Source: [Mycobacterium] crassicus
GTDB taxonomy: Bacteria > Actinomycetota > Actinomycetes > Mycobacteriales > Mycobacteriaceae
Reading direction: 5' to 3'
Assembly (NCBI RefSeq): GCF_020181615.1
Contig: NZ_CP084029.1
Location: 2,644,617 to 2,708,616 of the forward strand
Length of the DNA stretch: 64,000 bases
Part shown: positions 10,042 through 20,750 of the stretch, in pieces
Layout: the number at the start of each line of letters is the position of its first letter
Position numbering within the stretch: the first letter of the stretch is position 1
The notes under the pieces: generated by a model
Told to the model about the DNA's origin: nothing
Seen by the model: only the letters and a program-made list of their open reading frames with translations
Databases searched by the model: none
Translations under genes and position numbers: made by a program

Positions 10042-11019
10042 TCAGGCGTCTTCCAGCAGCTCCGGGGTGACCGCGGACTCGGTGTCGGGGATACCGTCCT
10101 GCTTGGCCTTGCGATCGGCCATCGACAGCAGCCGCCGAATCCGGCCGGCTACCGCGTCTTTCGTCATCGGCGGGTCGGCCAGCCGGCCCAGTTCCTCCAG
10201 CGAAGCCTGCCGGTGCTCCACCCGCAGCTGACCTGCCGAGGCAAGATGATCCGGCACGGTGTCGCCGAGGATCGCCAGCGCGCGTTCCACCCGCGCGGCC
10301 GCGGCCACCGCGGCGCGCGCCGAACGACGCAGGTTGGCGTCGTCGAAGTTGGCCAGCCGGTTGGCGGTCGCCCGCACCTCACGGCGGATCCGACGCTCCT
10401 CCCACACCAGCCGGGTGTCCTGGGCACCCATCCGGGTCAGCAGCGCACCGATCGCCTCGCCGTCGCGCACCACCACCCGGTCGGCGCCGCGCACCTCACG
10501 GGCCTTCGCACTGATCCCCAGCCGCCGCGCCGCGCCGACCAGCGCCAGCGCGGCCTCCGGTCCCGGGCAGCCCACCTCCAGGGCCGAGGATCGGCCCGGT
10601 TCGGTGAGTGATCCGTGCGCCAAAAACGCGCCCCGCCAAGCGGCTTCGGCGTCAGCGACACTTCCGCCGACGACCTGGGCGGGCAGGCCGCGCACCGGGC
10701 GGCCACGCAGATCCAGCAGGCCGGTCTGGCGGGCCAGCGCCTCACCATCCTTGGTCACCCGCAGCACGTAGCGGGTGTTCTTGCGCATGCCGCTCGCCGA
10801 CAGCACGTGCACGATCGCGTTGTAGCCGTACAGGTCGAAGATGTCCTTGCGCAGCCGGCGCGCGATCACACCCTGATCCACCTCAGCCTCGACCACCACC
10901 CGGCCCGCCACGATGTGCAGGCCGCCGGCGAAGCGCAGCAGCGCCGCCACCTCGGCGCGGCGCGCAGTGACCGAGCTGATCACGAGACGGCTCAGTTCGT
11001 CCTTGACTTCGGCCGTCAT
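10042..11019 (-). CDS. whiA: Sporulation/cell-division regulator WhiA
   Basis: WhiA, a DNA-binding protein with an N-terminal degenerate LAGLIDADG homing-endonuclease fold and a C-terminal helix-turn-helix ([17 protein letters not shown] and following). In Actinobacteria it controls cell division and, in Streptomyces, sporulation septation. 325 residues, as expected for mycobacterial WhiA. I chose the ATG at 11019 because it overlaps the cuvA stop by 4 nt (ATGA) and gives the family N-terminus [11 protein letters not shown]; the GTG two codons upstream is less likely. Last gene of the rib-uvrC-rapZ-cuvA-whiA run. The rapZ-cuvA-whiA trio is conserved across Gram-positives. Confidence 0.97.
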   Translation of the reverse strand: MTAEVKDELSRLVISSVTARRAEVAALLRFAGGLHIVAGRVVVEAEVDQGVIARRLRKDIFDLYGYNAIVHVLSASGMRKNTRYVLRVTKDGEALARQTGLLDLRGRPVRGLPAQVVGGSVADAEAAWRGAFLAHGSLTEPGRSSALEVGCPGPEAALALVGAARRLGISAKAREVRGADRVVVRDGEAIGALLTRMGAQDTRLVWEERRIRREVRATANRLANFDDANLRRSARAAVAAAARVERALAILGDTVPDHLASAGQLRVEHRQASLEELGRLADPPMTKDAVAGRIRRLLSMADRKAKQDGIPDTESAVTPELLEDA

Positions 11020-12095
11020 CGCCACGGCTTGTCACCTCCCGGTCCGAGCCCGCTCGGACCACTCACGCCGGATTGCCGGCCCCCGCCCTCAACCGGCGGC
11101 ACGATCGGTGTCGGGACGGTCAGCGTCGACCCGCCGGCCTCCCGGACCCCATCCAGCACTGCCGCCAGCTTTCCTGGGTCATGTAAAGGTGTACCAGGTC
11201 TGGCCACGTCCACGAACCGAACCTCGGCCGCGAACACGGTCGCGGCCCGACGCAACTGCTCACGCTCCCGCTCACTGGGCACCCGACCGGCGTCGATGAC
11301 GATGTGGTCGACGGTGAAATCGGGTGCGTGCTGGGCCAGTACGTGCAGGTGGCGCTCCACCGAGAATCCCGCGGTCTCCCCCGGCTCGGCCACCAGATTG
11401 AGCACCAGGGCACGCCGCGCCTTGGTGGCCTGCAGCGCCGACGCCAGCCCCGGCACCAGCAGGTGCGGGATCACGCTGGTGAACCACGAACCCGGGCCGA
11501 GCACCACCAGATCCGCGGACATGATGGCGTCGACGGCCTGGCGGGTCGCCGGCGGGTTGCCCGGCAGCAGCCGCACCCGGCGCACCTTCCCCGGCGTCGT
11601 CGCTATCGCCACCTGGCCCCGGATCAGCCGGAACAGCCGCGGGTCGGCGTCCAGCCCGGACACGTCGGCCTCGATCTGCAGCGCGATCGGGCACATCGGC
11701 AGCACCCGCCCCTTGACGCCGAGCATCCGGCCGAGCTCATCGAGCGCGGCCACCGGGTCGGCCAGCACCTCGTTGAGACCGGCCAGCAGCAGGTTGCCGA
11801 TCGGGTGCCCGGCCAGTGCCCCGGTGCCGCCGAACCGGTGCTGCAGGATGGTCGCCCACAGTCGCCCGCTCGGGCTGTCGGAGGCCAGCGCCGCCAGCGC
11901 CATGCGCAGGTCCCCCGGCGGCACCACGTCCAGTTCGCCGCGCAACCGGCCCGACGAGCCGCCGTCGTCGGCGACGGTGACCACCGCGGTGACATGCGGG
12001 GTCAGCCGGCGGGCAGCCGACAGTGTGGCGTACAGACCGTGCCCACCGCCGAGCGCGACAATGCTCGGGTTGCCGTTCGCGGGCTCAACACTCAT
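11016..12095 (-). CDS. cuvA: CuvA/YvcK-family protein (UPF0052)
   Basis: A YvcK/CuvA protein, related in fold to 2-phospho-L-lactate transferase CofD and known to bind UDP-sugars; in mycobacteria it is linked to cell-wall synthesis and use of gluconeogenic carbon sources. 359 residues. Visible motifs are [10 protein letters not shown] at the N-terminus, [14 protein letters not shown] (nucleotide/anion loop), [13 protein letters not shown], and [19 protein letters not shown]. It starts with an ATG overlapping the rapZ stop by 4 nt and overlaps whiA by 4 nt, so the three are translationally coupled. The C-terminal Gly/Ser/Pro-rich tail (about the last 35 residues) looks disordered. Confidence 0.95.
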   Translation of the reverse strand: MSVEPANGNPSIVALGGGHGLYATLSAARRLTPHVTAVVTVADDGGSSGRLRGELDVVPPGDLRMALAALASDSPSGRLWATILQHRFGGTGALAGHPIGNLLLAGLNEVLADPVAALDELGRMLGVKGRVLPMCPIALQIEADVSGLDADPRLFRLIRGQVAIATTPGKVRRVRLLPGNPPATRQAVDAIMSADLVVLGPGSWFTSVIPHLLVPGLASALQATKARRALVLNLVAEPGETAGFSVERHLHVLAQHAPDFTVDHIVIDAGRVPSEREREQLRRAATVFAAEVRFVDVARPGTPLHDPGKLAAVLDGVREAGGSTLTVPTPIVPPVEGGGRQSGVSGPSGLGPGGDKPWR

Positions 12096-13027
12096 TCACG
12101 GCCCAGATCCCGGTGCAGCACCCGCACCGACAGCTCGCCCAAGGTGTCCTCGCTGTCCAACAGCCGAGCCAGTGCCTCCGCGATGGCGACACTGCGATGT
12201 TTGCCGCCGGTGCACCCGATGGCCACGGTCATGTATCGCTTTCCCTCTCGTCGATAGCCGCCGACCACCAGGGACAGTAGCCGGTGGTAGGCAGCGAGGA
12301 ACTCGTCGGCGCCCGGTTGGCTCAGCACGTAGTCGCGCACCGCCGGGTGCTGTCCGGAATGCGGTCGCAGTTCATCGACCCAATGCGGGTTGGGCAGGAA
12401 TCGCACGTCCATCACCATGTCGGAGTCCATCGGCAGGCCGTACTTGAAGCCGAAGGACTCCACCGTGATCGACGTGGGAGCGGTGACGGCGTCGCCGCCG
12501 AACATCTCCTCGATGCTCTCCCGCAGTTCGCGCACGCTCAGCACCGAGGTGTCGATGACGAGGTCGGCCACCGCGCGGACCGGCGCCAGCATGGTCCGCT
12601 CGGCGGCGATGCCCTCGGTCAGGGTCTGCTGCCCCTGCAGCGGGTGACTGCGACGGTTGTGCTCGTAGCGGCGGATCAGCACGTCGTCGCTCGCCTCCAT
12701 GAACAGCACCCGCGGATTGATCCCGCGGGTCGCCAGCTCGGAGCGAACCGAGTCGAGGTCGCCGGTGAACCCGGCCGAGCGCACGTCCATCACCACCGCC
12801 AGCTGGGTGATCCGCGATCCCGCCGCCAGGCCCAGGTCCACCATCCGGGCGATCAGCTCCGGTGGCAGGTTGTCCGCGACATACCAGCCCAGGTCCTCGA
12901 GCACCTTTGCGGCAGTACCACGACCCGCACCGGACAATCCTGTCACCAGCACGACGTCGATGCCCGCACCGTCTCCGGGGCCGGCGACGTCGCGTTCTCG
13001 CACGCCTTTGGCTGATTCGCTGTTCAT
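12092..13027 (-). CDS. rapZ: RapZ-family nucleotide-binding protein
   Basis: RapZ/YvcJ-family P-loop protein, an RNA-binding adaptor in E. coli (control of GlmS via GlmZ) and an NTPase in Gram-positives. 311 residues. The N-terminal P-loop is [12 protein letters not shown]: the usual Lys of GxGKS/T is Arg here, which I recall as normal for mycobacterial homologues. The C-terminal domain has [18 protein letters not shown], the highly conserved RapZ signature. It starts at the ATG inside the uvrC stop (ATGA overlap) and overlaps cuvA by 4 nt. The substitution makes ATP turnover uncertain. Confidence 0.95.
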   Translation of the reverse strand: MNSESAKGVRERDVAGPGDGAGIDVVLVTGLSGAGRGTAAKVLEDLGWYVADNLPPELIARMVDLGLAAGSRITQLAVVMDVRSAGFTGDLDSVRSELATRGINPRVLFMEASDDVLIRRYEHNRRSHPLQGQQTLTEGIAAERTMLAPVRAVADLVIDTSVLSVRELRESIEEMFGGDAVTAPTSITVESFGFKYGLPMDSDMVMDVRFLPNPHWVDELRPHSGQHPAVRDYVLSQPGADEFLAAYHRLLSLVVGGYRREGKRYMTVAIGCTGGKHRSVAIAEALARLLDSEDTLGELSVRVLHRDLGRE

Positions 13028-14982
13028 CCCGACATCCGTTGCTGCTGCGCGGCGCCCGTCGCGCCGTCGGCTCCCAGTGCCTCCAGTACGGCGGTGGCGG
13101 TCGCCGCGCCGATTCCGGGGATCGAGGTGAGCTCCTCGACGGTAGCGTTCTTCAGCCTCGCCACCGAACCGAAATGCGCGATGAGTACCTTGCGCCGGTG
13201 CTCGCCGAGCCCGGGCACCGCGTCCAGCGCCGACGCCGTCATCCGCCGGGATCGTTTGCTGCGGTGATAGGTGATGGCGAACCGGTGCGCTTCGTCGCGG
13301 ATGCGCTGCAACAGGTATAGGCCTTCGCTTTGGCGCGGCAGGATGATCGGGTCCGGCTCCGAGGGCACCCACACCTCCTCCAGTCGTTTGGCCAGGCCGA
13401 TGGTGGCCACGTCGGTGATACCGAGTTCGGCGAGCACCTCGGCTGCGGCATTGACCTGCGGAGCACCGCCGTCCACCACGTAGAGGTTCGGAGGGTAGGC
13501 GAACTTTCGCGACTTGCCTTCGGGGGAAAGCACTTCGGGGTCCAGGTGTCGACGGAACCGGCGGCGGGTCACCTCGGCGATGGAGGCCACGTCGTCGGAA
13601 CGTCCCTCCCCGGCGGCTTCGCGGATCGCGAAGTGGCGGTAGTCGGATTTGCGGGGCAGGCCGTCCTCGAACACCACCAGCGAGCCGACCACATCGGTGC
13701 CCTGCACGTGGCTGATGTCGACGCATTCGATGCGCAGCGGTGCGTCGGCCAGCCCCAGCGCTTCCTGAATGTTCTGCAGTGCAGCGGATCTGGCGGTGAA
13801 ATCGCCGGCACGCTTCAATTTGTGTTGCTGCAGAGCCTCTTTGGCGTTTCGCTCCACGGTCTCGGCCAGTGTGCGCTTGTCGCCCCGCATCGGCACTCGC
13901 AGCGACACCCGCGAGCCCCGCAGGTCAGAGAGCCAACTGGTCAGCTCGTCGGCATTGGCGGGCAGGCAGGGCACCAGCACCTCACGCGGTACCGGGTTGG
14001 CCGGCTCATCCGCGGCCCCCTCCAATTCGGCCTGGTCACCGTAGAACTGGGTGACGAACTGCTCGACCAGGGCCTGCAGGGAGTTCTCCGCATCACCGGG
14101 GTCCCCCGGTTTCTCGACGATCCAGCCGCGCTGCCCGCGAACCCGGCCGCCGCGCACGTGAAACACCTGCACCGCCGCCTCCAACTCGTCGTCCGCGAAC
14201 GCCACCACGTCGGCGTCGGTGCCGTCACCGAGCACCACTGCCTGCTTCTCCAGGGCCCGCTTCAGCGCCGCGACGTCGTCTCGCAGGCGGGCGGCGCGTT
14301 CGAAGTCGAGCTCATCGGAGGCGGCCAGCATCTGCTGTTCCAGGGTACGGACCAGCCGGTCGGTCCGGCCGGCCAGAAAGTCGCAGAAGTCGTCGACGAT
14401 CCGGCGGTGCTCCTCGGCGCTGACCCTCCCGACGCACGGTGCCGCGCATTTTCCGATGTAGCCCAGCAGGCAGGGCCGGCCGATCTGCTGGTGGCGCTTG
14501 AACACCCCCGCCGAGCAGGTCCGCGCCGGAAAGACCCGCAGCAGCAGGTCCAGGGTTTCGCGAATCGCCCAGGCATGCGAGTAGGGCCCGAAATAGCGGA
14601 CTCCTTTGCGGCGCGGCCCGCGGTAGACCATCAGCCGCGGGTATTCCTCGTTCAGGGTGACCGCCAGCACCGGGTAGGTCTTGTCGTCGCGGTAGCGGAC
14701 GTTGAACCGGGGATCGAACTCCTTGATCCAGTTGTATTCCAGCTGCAGCGCCTCGACCTCGGTGTTGACCACCGTCCACTCCACTTTGGCGGCGGTGGTC
14801 ACCATCTGGCGGGTGCGCGGGTGCAGGCCGGCGATGTCGGCGAAGTATGACGTCAGCCGGGGCCGCAGGCTTTTCGCCTTGCCGACGTAGATGACCCGGC
14901 CGTGCGGGTCGACGAATCGGTAGACGCCGGGCTCGACGGGAATGGACCCGGGTGCCGGGCGATAGGTCGCGGGATCTGGCAC
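13024..14982 (-). CDS. uvrC: Excinuclease ABC subunit C
   Basis: UvrC makes both incisions in UvrABC nucleotide-excision repair. 652 residues. Domains in order: GIY-YIG-type nuclease (about 15-95; [21 protein letters not shown]), a Cys-containing middle region ([15 protein letters not shown]), UVR motif around 210-245, RNase H-like endonuclease (about 400-560; [30 protein letters not shown]), and tandem helix-hairpin-helix DNA-binding motifs at the end ([36 protein letters not shown]). GTG start at 14982, 10 bp after the PH-protein stop. Co-transcribed with rapZ-cuvA-whiA through a 4-nt overlap, as in other Actinobacteria. Confidence 0.97.
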   Translation of the reverse strand: MPDPATYRPAPGSIPVEPGVYRFVDPHGRVIYVGKAKSLRPRLTSYFADIAGLHPRTRQMVTTAAKVEWTVVNTEVEALQLEYNWIKEFDPRFNVRYRDDKTYPVLAVTLNEEYPRLMVYRGPRRKGVRYFGPYSHAWAIRETLDLLLRVFPARTCSAGVFKRHQQIGRPCLLGYIGKCAAPCVGRVSAEEHRRIVDDFCDFLAGRTDRLVRTLEQQMLAASDELDFERAARLRDDVAALKRALEKQAVVLGDGTDADVVAFADDELEAAVQVFHVRGGRVRGQRGWIVEKPGDPGDAENSLQALVEQFVTQFYGDQAELEGAADEPANPVPREVLVPCLPANADELTSWLSDLRGSRVSLRVPMRGDKRTLAETVERNAKEALQQHKLKRAGDFTARSAALQNIQEALGLADAPLRIECVDISHVQGTDVVGSLVVFEDGLPRKSDYRHFAIREAAGEGRSDDVASIAEVTRRRFRRHLDPEVLSPEGKSRKFAYPPNLYVVDGGAPQVNAAAEVLAELGITDVATIGLAKRLEEVWVPSEPDPIILPRQSEGLYLLQRIRDEAHRFAITYHRSKRSRRMTASALDAVPGLGEHRRKVLIAHFGSVARLKNATVEELTSIPGIGAATATAVLEALGADGATGAAQQQRMSG

Positions 14983-14992
14983 GACTACAAGG

Positions 14993-15945
<953 letters not shown>

Positions 15946-17223
15946 CTACAGCGCCCCACCGAACTCGTCCGGGCGGTGGCTCGCGTCGTCGAACTCCTCC
16001 AGCCCGGTCAGCTCGTGGCCCATCCGGTCGCGCTTGGTCAGCAGGTAGCGGATGTTCTCGGAGTTGGCTCGTACCGGTAGCGGCACCCGCTCGATGATGT
16101 GCAATCCGTAGCCGTCCAGACCGACGCGCTTGGCCGGGTTGTTGGTGAGCAGGCGCATCGAGCGGACCCCGAGGTCTCCCAGGATCTGCGCCCCGATTCC
16201 GTAGTCGCGCGCGTCCGCGGGCAGCCCCAGTTTGAGGTTGGCGTCGACGGTGTCGTCCCCGGCGTCCTGCAGCTGGTAGGCCTGCAATTTGTGCAGCAGC
16301 CCGATGCCCCGGCCCTCATGGCCGCGCATGTAGAGCACCACCCCGCGGCCCTCGTGCGCCACCATGGCCAGCGCGGCGTCGAGCTGCGGTCCGCAGTCGC
16401 AGCGCCGGGAGCCGAAAACGTCGCCGGTCAGGCACTCCGAGTGCACCCGGACCAGCACGTCGTCGCCGTTGTTGTTGGGCCCGGCGATCTCACCGCGGAC
16501 CAGCGCTACGTGCTCGACGTCTTCGTAGATGCTGGTGTAGCCGACCGCACGGAACTCGCCGTGCCGGGTCGGGATGCGGGCTTCGGCGACACGCTCGATG
16601 TGCTTCTCGTGCTTGCGGCGCCACTCGATCATGTCGGCGATGGAGATCAGGGCCAGGCCGTGCTCGTCGGCGAAGATCCGCAGCTCGTCGGTCTGGGCCA
16701 TCGCGCCCTCGTCCTTTTGGCTGACGATCTCGCAGATCGCGCCGGCCGGCTGCAGGCCGGCCATCCGAGCCAGATCGACCGCGGCCTCGGTGTGGCCCGG
16801 CCGGCGCAGCACGCCGCCGTCCTTGGCGCGCAACGGCACCACGTGACCCGGCCGGGTGAACTCGTCGGCGACACTGCCCGGATCGGCCAGCAGACGCATC
16901 GTCGTGGCCCGGTCGGAAGCCGAAATGCCAGTGCCGACATTGTTTTTCGCGTCGACTGTGACGGTGTAGGCGGTGCCGTGCTTGTCCTGGTTAACCGCGT
17001 ACATCGGCAGCAGTCCGAGCCGGTCGCAGATGGCGCCGTCCAGCGGTACGCACAGATACCCAGAGGTGTAGCGCACCATGAACGCCACCAACTCGGGGGT
17101 GGCCTTCTCGGCGGCGAAGATCAGATCGCCTTCGTTCTCGCGGTCCTCGTCGTCGATGACGACGACGGCCTTGCCCGCCGCGATGTCGGCAACCGCCCGC
17201 TCGACGGTGTCCAACTTCGTCAT
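15946..17223 (-). CDS. ribBA: Bifunctional DHBP synthase / GTP cyclohydrolase II
   Basis: Two-domain riboflavin enzyme. Residues about 1-200 are 3,4-dihydroxy-2-butanone-4-phosphate synthase ([16 protein letters not shown] metal loop, [21 protein letters not shown] region); residues about 205-400 are GTP cyclohydrolase II (zinc site [16 protein letters not shown], then [13 protein letters not shown] and LTNNPAKR). It supplies both branch substrates of the pathway. I chose ATG 17223 ([11 protein letters not shown]), which matches the known homologue N-terminus and gives 425 residues; a GTG three codons earlier is possible. No FMN riboswitch is recognisable upstream, where the 57-bp repeats lie. 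First gene of the operon that runs to whiA. Confidence 0.97.
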   Translation of the reverse strand: MTKLDTVERAVADIAAGKAVVVIDDEDRENEGDLIFAAEKATPELVAFMVRYTSGYLCVPLDGAICDRLGLLPMYAVNQDKHGTAYTVTVDAKNNVGTGISASDRATTMRLLADPGSVADEFTRPGHVVPLRAKDGGVLRRPGHTEAAVDLARMAGLQPAGAICEIVSQKDEGAMAQTDELRIFADEHGLALISIADMIEWRRKHEKHIERVAEARIPTRHGEFRAVGYTSIYEDVEHVALVRGEIAGPNNNGDDVLVRVHSECLTGDVFGSRRCDCGPQLDAALAMVAHEGRGVVLYMRGHEGRGIGLLHKLQAYQLQDAGDDTVDANLKLGLPADARDYGIGAQILGDLGVRSMRLLTNNPAKRVGLDGYGLHIIERVPLPVRANSENIRYLLTKRDRMGHELTGLEEFDDASHRPDEFGGAL

Positions 17224-17342
17224 CTGTCCCACCTTGAGTCGTTCGCCGTCGGGAGCGCAGCGGTCACATGACGCCCGAGCAGCGGCTTTTTGTCAATTAT
17301 GAACCACATAGCGGGCCTGGTCGTAATTCCGCCCGCCGCACC

Positions 17343-17570
17343 CGGCGGTTCAGCGAGCCTCGACGGAGGAGAGGCGAAGCTGGAACCGCCGCATGAGCGC
17401 CGCGATTCAGCGAGCCTCGACGGAGGAGAGGCGAAGCTGGAACCGCCGCATGAGCGCCGCGGTTCAGCGAGCCTCGACGGAGGAGAGGCGAAGCTGGAAC
17501 CGCCGCATGAGCGCCGCGGTTCAGCGAGCCTCGACGGAGGAGAGGCGTAGCTGGGACCGCTGCATGAACT
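17343..17570. repeat. Four tandem 57-bp hairpin-forming repeats (VNTR-like)
   Basis: Copies begin at TTCAGCGAGCC at 17349, 17406, 17463 and 17520, an exact 57-bp period; the first three are almost identical and the fourth decays after about 45 bp. Each unit can fold: in copy 1 CGGCGGTTC (17343-17351) pairs with GAACCGCCG (17383-17391), inside that AGC/GCT and GCCTC/GAGGC separated by a GA/GAA internal loop. Because 57 is divisible by 3, both strands stay open as 19-residue repeats, but neither reading looks like a real protein. Unit length and tandem form resemble mycobacterial MIRU/VNTR loci. It lies in the 5' region of ribBA. Confidence 0.85.
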
Positions 17571-17580
17571 CGGACGATAG

Positions 17581-17634
17581 TCTGGGCGGGCTGGGCTACT
17601 CAATGTTGAGTCCCGCTGAAAGGGAACACCCAGA
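17581..17634 (+). other. Predicted nested RNA hairpin upstream of a short ORF
   Basis: Three nested complementary blocks: TCTGGG (17581-17586) with CCCAGA (17629-17634), CGGG (17587-17590) with CCCG (17612-17615), and a terminal hairpin ACTCAA/TTGAGT (17598-17611). An AAAGGGA ribosome-site-like stretch lies in the 3' arm, so the fold could mask the start of the 31-codon ORF at 17637. I do not recognise it as a named riboswitch family. Confidence 0.35.
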
Positions 17635-17636
17635 AC

Positions 17637-17732
17637 ATGCCATCGCGAATCGGCCGGCGTGCCCTGCGTCGGCGATGGCTCGTCGCACCGGTGGTCTCGT
17701 TGGCCGAGGCAGCGCCCCAGCCCAGTCCCTAG
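17637..17732 (+). CDS. Possible 31-residue Arg-rich peptide (uncertain)
   Basis: Short ORF beginning MPSRIGRRALRRRWLVAP and ending EAAPQPSP, with an AAAGGGA box about 11 nt upstream. The Arg-rich start followed by hydrophobic residues resembles the beginning of an export signal that has lost its core, so it may be a decayed gene or a leader peptide rather than a functional protein. Its TAG overlaps the ribC stop on the other strand (CTAG, 17729-17732). No homologue is recognised. Confidence 0.3.
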   Translation: MPSRIGRRALRRRWLVAPVVSLAEAAPQPSP

Positions 17733-18340
17733 TCCCGAGCCAGCAACCGCTCGACGTACTTGGCTATGACGTCGACCTCGAGATTGACCACTGCGCCGAC
17801 CGGCGCCCGGCCCAGCGTGGTCAGCTCCAGCGTGGTCGGAATCAACGAGACTTCAAAGTAATCTCCGGGGTCACTACCGTCGCGGCCCAGCCCCGACACG
17901 GTCAGCGAGGTGCCGTCGACGGTGATCGAGCCCTTTTCGACCACGTAACGCGCCAGCGACGCAGGCAACCCGATCCGCACCACCTCCCAGTGCTGCCCGG
18001 GAGTGCGGACCAGCACCCGCCCGGTGCCGTCGACATGGCCCTGCACGATGTGCCCGCCCAGCCGGCTGCCCAGCGCGGCTGCCCGCTCCAGGTTGACCCG
18101 GCTGCCGGCCTGCAGTTTGTCCAGGCTCGAGCGGTCCAGGGTCTCGCGCATCACGTCGGCGGAGAACCGGCCGCCGGGCAGTACCTCGACCACGGTCAGA
18201 CACACCCCGTTGACGGCGATGGAATCGCCGTGACGGGCGTCGGAGGTGACGGTGGGTCCCTCGATGACCAGGCGTGCGGCGTCGACCAGCTCATCTCGGC
18301 TGACCAGCTCGCCCAGTTCTTCGACGATTCCGGTGAACAT
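17729..18340 (-). CDS. ribC: Riboflavin synthase alpha subunit
   Basis: Dismutates two 6,7-dimethyl-8-ribityllumazine molecules to riboflavin and the pyrimidine precursor, the last step of riboflavin synthesis. 203 residues in two similar beta-barrel halves: first half MFTGIVEELG ... GDSIAVNGVCLTVVE, second half GGHIVQGHVDGTGRV ... GSITVDGTSLTV. The MFTGIVE start is the family hallmark. TAGCCT ends 6 nt before the ATG, so the transcript is probably leaderless. It is separated from ribBA-ribH by the repeat region and from ribD by lprG-P55, so riboflavin genes here lie in three units. Confidence 0.97.
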   Translation of the reverse strand: MFTGIVEELGELVSRDELVDAARLVIEGPTVTSDARHGDSIAVNGVCLTVVEVLPGGRFSADVMRETLDRSSLDKLQAGSRVNLERAAALGSRLGGHIVQGHVDGTGRVLVRTPGQHWEVVRIGLPASLARYVVEKGSITVDGTSLTVSGLGRDGSDPGDYFEVSLIPTTLELTTLGRAPVGAVVNLEVDVIAKYVERLLARD

Positions 18341-18346
18341 CCCATC

Positions 18347-18352
18347 AGGCTA
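18347..18352 (-). promoter_or_regulatory. -10 box of leaderless ribC promoter
   Basis: TAGCCT on the minus strand, 6 nt from the ribC ATG at 18340, the spacing expected when transcription starts at the A of the start codon. No convincing -35 is seen, which is usual for mycobacterial SigA promoters. Confidence 0.5.
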
Positions 18353-18456
18353 GCGACGATCGCAAGCGCGACGGAGTCGGGCGCCGGGAGCACCGCCGCC
18401 GTGCGGCGGACGCGTCGCCGCCGTGTGTTTATGTCCACGCCGGGCAGCCGCCACCG

Positions 18457-18486
18457 CGTAGCCGGTATATACGTAGCCGGTATATA
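18457..18486 (+). repeat. Tandem 15-bp repeat in the lprG promoter
   Basis: Two perfect copies of CGTAGCCGGTATATA (18457-18471 and 18472-18486), directly before lprG. Each carries a TATATA that can act as a -10 element. At the junction after the second copy, TACGAT (18485-18490) ends 7 nt before the ATG at 18498, suggesting a leaderless start. A promoter duplication is the simplest reading. Confidence 0.7.
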
Positions 18487-18497
18487 CGATGACTCCC

Positions 18498-19190
18498 ATG
18501 CGCAGACTTCTCATCGCCTTGGCCACCGCGACCACCGCCGCCGCCATGCTCGCCGGCTGCTCCTCCAGCAAGGATTCCGGCGCCCCACTGCCGGAGGCCT
18601 CGACCCTGGTCAAGGAGTCCGCGACCACCACGGCCGACCTCAAGAGCGCGCACCTGGCGCTGACGGTCACCGGCCAGATCAAGAACCTCCCGGTCAAGAC
18701 CCTCGAAGGTGACCTGACCAACGAGCCGACCACCGCGGCCAAGGGCAGCACGACGATCACCATGCTGGGCTCCGACGTCGACGCCAAGTTCGTCGTGATC
18801 GATGGCGACCTCTACGCAGCCATCACCGGCGACGACTACGACAACTACGGCTCGGCCGACAAGATCTACGACGTCGCGGCGATCCTGAGCCCCGACAAGG
18901 GCCTGGCCAACATGCTGGCCAACCTGACCGACCCGAAGGCGCAGGGCCGCGAAACCATCAACGGCCAGAAGACAATCCGCGTCACCGGCGAAGTGCCCGC
19001 CGACGAGGTGAACAAGCTTGCGCCGCAGCTCAAGGCCACCGCCCCCACCGCATCCACGGTGTGGATCCAGGAGGACGGCGACCACCAGCTCGTTCAGGCC
19101 AGGCTCGACCCCAGCGCGGGCAACGCGATCCAGATGACGCTGTCGAACTGGAACGCCCCGGTCACCATTGAGAAGCCGGCAGGAGCGTGA
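18498..19190 (+). CDS. lprG: Lipoprotein LprG
   Basis: Secreted lipoprotein that carries triacylated glycolipids/lipids (such as lipoarabinomannan precursors) across the mycobacterial envelope together with the P55 transporter. 230 residues from ATG 18498: signal peptide [17 protein letters not shown], lipobox LAGC with acylated Cys21, then the LppX/LprAFG fold ([47 protein letters not shown]-like [11 protein letters not shown]). An ATG three codons upstream (18489) lies inside the predicted -10 region, so I prefer 18498. Its stop overlaps the ATG of the P55 gene by 1 nt, and the pair is a conserved operon. Confidence 0.95.
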   Translation: MRRLLIALATATTAAAMLAGCSSSKDSGAPLPEASTLVKESATTTADLKSAHLALTVTGQIKNLPVKTLEGDLTNEPTTAAKGSTTITMLGSDVDAKFVVIDGDLYAAITGDDYDNYGSADKIYDVAAILSPDKGLANMLANLTDPKAQGRETINGQKTIRVTGEVPADEVNKLAPQLKATAPTASTVWIQEDGDHQLVQARLDPSAGNAIQMTLSNWNAPVTIEKPAGA

Positions 19191-20734
19191 TGCGGGTCAA
19201 CCGCAGACTCGCGATCAGCGCAGGCAGCCTCGCTGTTCTGCTCGGCGCCCTCGACACCTATGTCGTGGTCACGATCATGCGCGACATCATGGCGCCACAG
19301 CCGGCCGGTGTCGGGATCCCGATCAACAAGATCCAGCAGCTCACCCCGATCATCACCTGCTACCTGCTCGGTTACATCGCTGCGATGCCGTTGCTGGGTC
19401 GGGCCTCCGACCGGTTCGGCCGCAAGATGCTGCTGCAGGTCAGCCTGGCCACGTTCGCGGTCGGCTCGGTGGTCACCGCGCTGTCGATGGATCTGTCGAT
19501 GCTGGTGGTCGGCCGCACCATCCAGGGCGTCGCCAGCGGCGCCCTGCTGCCGGTCACGCTGGCGCTGGGCGCCGACCTGTGGTCGCAGCGTAACCGGGCC
19601 GGTGTGCTCGGCGGGATCGGCGCTGCCCAGGAACTGGGCAGCGTGTTGGGACCGCTGTACGGCATCTTCATCGTCTGGGCGCTGCGGGACTGGCGCGACG
19701 TGTTCTGGATCAACCTGCCGCTGGCCGCGATCGCCATGGTGATGATCCACTTCAGCCTGCCGTCGAAGGCCAAGGACGAGGGCCCGGCCGAACGCGTCGA
19801 TGTCGTCGGCGGGCTGCTGCTGGCGGTCGCCCTGGGCCTGGCTGTCGTCGGCCTGTACAACCCGGAGCCCAACGCCAAGCAGGCCCTGCCCAGCTGGGGA
19901 CTGCCGATGCTGGGGGCCGCACTGGTGGCCACCCTGCTGTTCGCGGTGTGGGAACGGTTCGCCCGCACCAAGCTGATCGACCCGACCGGCGCCCGGTTCG
20001 GGCCGTTCCTGGCGGCGTTGGGTGCCTCGGTGTGCGCCGGAGCGGCCCTGATGGTGACGCTGGTGGACGTCGAACTGTTCGGGCAGGGCGTGCTGGGTAT
20101 GACCCAGAACGAGGCCGCCGGACTGCTGCTGCGTTTCCTGGCCGCGCTGCCGGTCGGTGCTCTGATCGGTGGCTGGATCGCGACCCGGATCGGCGACCGG
20201 GCGGTTACGTTCGCGGGCCTGCTCATCGCGGCCGGCGGCTACTGGCTGATCTCGAAGTGGCCGGTCGATCTGCTGACCTACCGTCACGACATCTTCGGCC
20301 TGGTCCAGCTGCCCGCCCTGGACACCGACCAGATCCTGGCCGGTTTCGGTCTGGGCCTGGTGATCGGCCCGCTGACCTCGGCGGTGATGCGGGTGGTTCC
20401 GCCGCGCGAGCACGGAATCGCCGCGGCTGGCGTGGTGGTGGCCCGGATGACGGGGATGCTGATCGGCATGGCCGCGCTGTCGGCGTGGGGGCTGTACCGG
20501 TTCAACCAGATTCTGGCCGGCCTGCCCAAGGTGCCCGGCGGCAGCCTGGCCGAGAAGATGGCCTCGACCGCGGCCAACTCCAAGCTGGCGTTCGCGATGA
20601 TGTACGGGGAGATCTTCGGGATCACCGCCGTCGTCTGCGTGGTGGGTGCGGTGCTCGGGCTGTTCATCGGCAGCAATGAGATCCACGCCGAGGACCCGGA
20701 GTTACCCGAGGCGCAAGCCACCCTCGCCCGCTGA
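19190..20734 (+). CDS. MFS efflux pump P55 (Rv1410c-like)
   Basis: A 514-residue major facilitator with about 14 membrane segments (DHA2-like). It begins [19 protein letters not shown], has the TM1 motif [13 protein letters not shown], the loop 2-3 motif [10 protein letters not shown], and a long hydrophilic stretch between TM segments near residue 190. In M. tuberculosis P55 (Rv1410c) works with LprG in export of triacylglycerides/lipids and drug tolerance. ATG 19190 is preceded by AGGAG with 4 nt spacing and overlaps lprG by 1 nt; a GTG one codon earlier is too close to the ribosome site. Its end forms half of a hairpin shared with the convergent ribD gene. Confidence 0.95.
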   Translation: MRVNRRLAISAGSLAVLLGALDTYVVVTIMRDIMAPQPAGVGIPINKIQQLTPIITCYLLGYIAAMPLLGRASDRFGRKMLLQVSLATFAVGSVVTALSMDLSMLVVGRTIQGVASGALLPVTLALGADLWSQRNRAGVLGGIGAAQELGSVLGPLYGIFIVWALRDWRDVFWINLPLAAIAMVMIHFSLPSKAKDEGPAERVDVVGGLLLAVALGLAVVGLYNPEPNAKQALPSWGLPMLGAALVATLLFAVWERFARTKLIDPTGARFGPFLAALGASVCAGAALMVTLVDVELFGQGVLGMTQNEAAGLLLRFLAALPVGALIGGWIATRIGDRAVTFAGLLIAAGGYWLISKWPVDLLTYRHDIFGLVQLPALDTDQILAGFGLGLVIGPLTSAVMRVVPPREHGIAAAGVVVARMTGMLIGMAALSAWGLYRFNQILAGLPKVPGGSLAEKMASTAANSKLAFAMMYGEIFGITAVVCVVGAVLGLFIGSNEIHAEDPELPEAQATLAR

Positions 20735-20750
20735 GCGGTCCTCCGCTCAG
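20731..20750. terminator. Hairpin built from two convergent stop regions
   Basis: CTGAGCGG (20731-20738) and CCGCTCAG (20743-20750) form a perfect 8-bp stem with a 4-nt loop. Each arm contains the stop codon of one gene (P55 on +, ribD on -). Probable bidirectional terminator without a T-run. Confidence 0.55.

Noticed and set aside
17224..17342. FMN riboswitch upstream of ribBA (and of ribC or ribD)
   Set aside because: None of the conserved FMN-element blocks can be found; ribC is apparently leaderless and ribD is coupled to rpe.
17343..17570. CRISPR array
   Set aside because: The repeats are contiguous 57-bp units without variable spacers, and no cas genes occur in the window.
17220..17603. 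Open frames of 19-residue repeats across the 57-bp tandem array on both strands
   Set aside because: The frames are open only because the period is divisible by 3; neither product resembles a protein, and the unit is better explained as a hairpin repeat.
18347..18489. Coding sequence running upstream of lprG
   Set aside because: The frame is open upstream, but the duplicated TATATA elements and the lipoprotein signal place the start at 18498.
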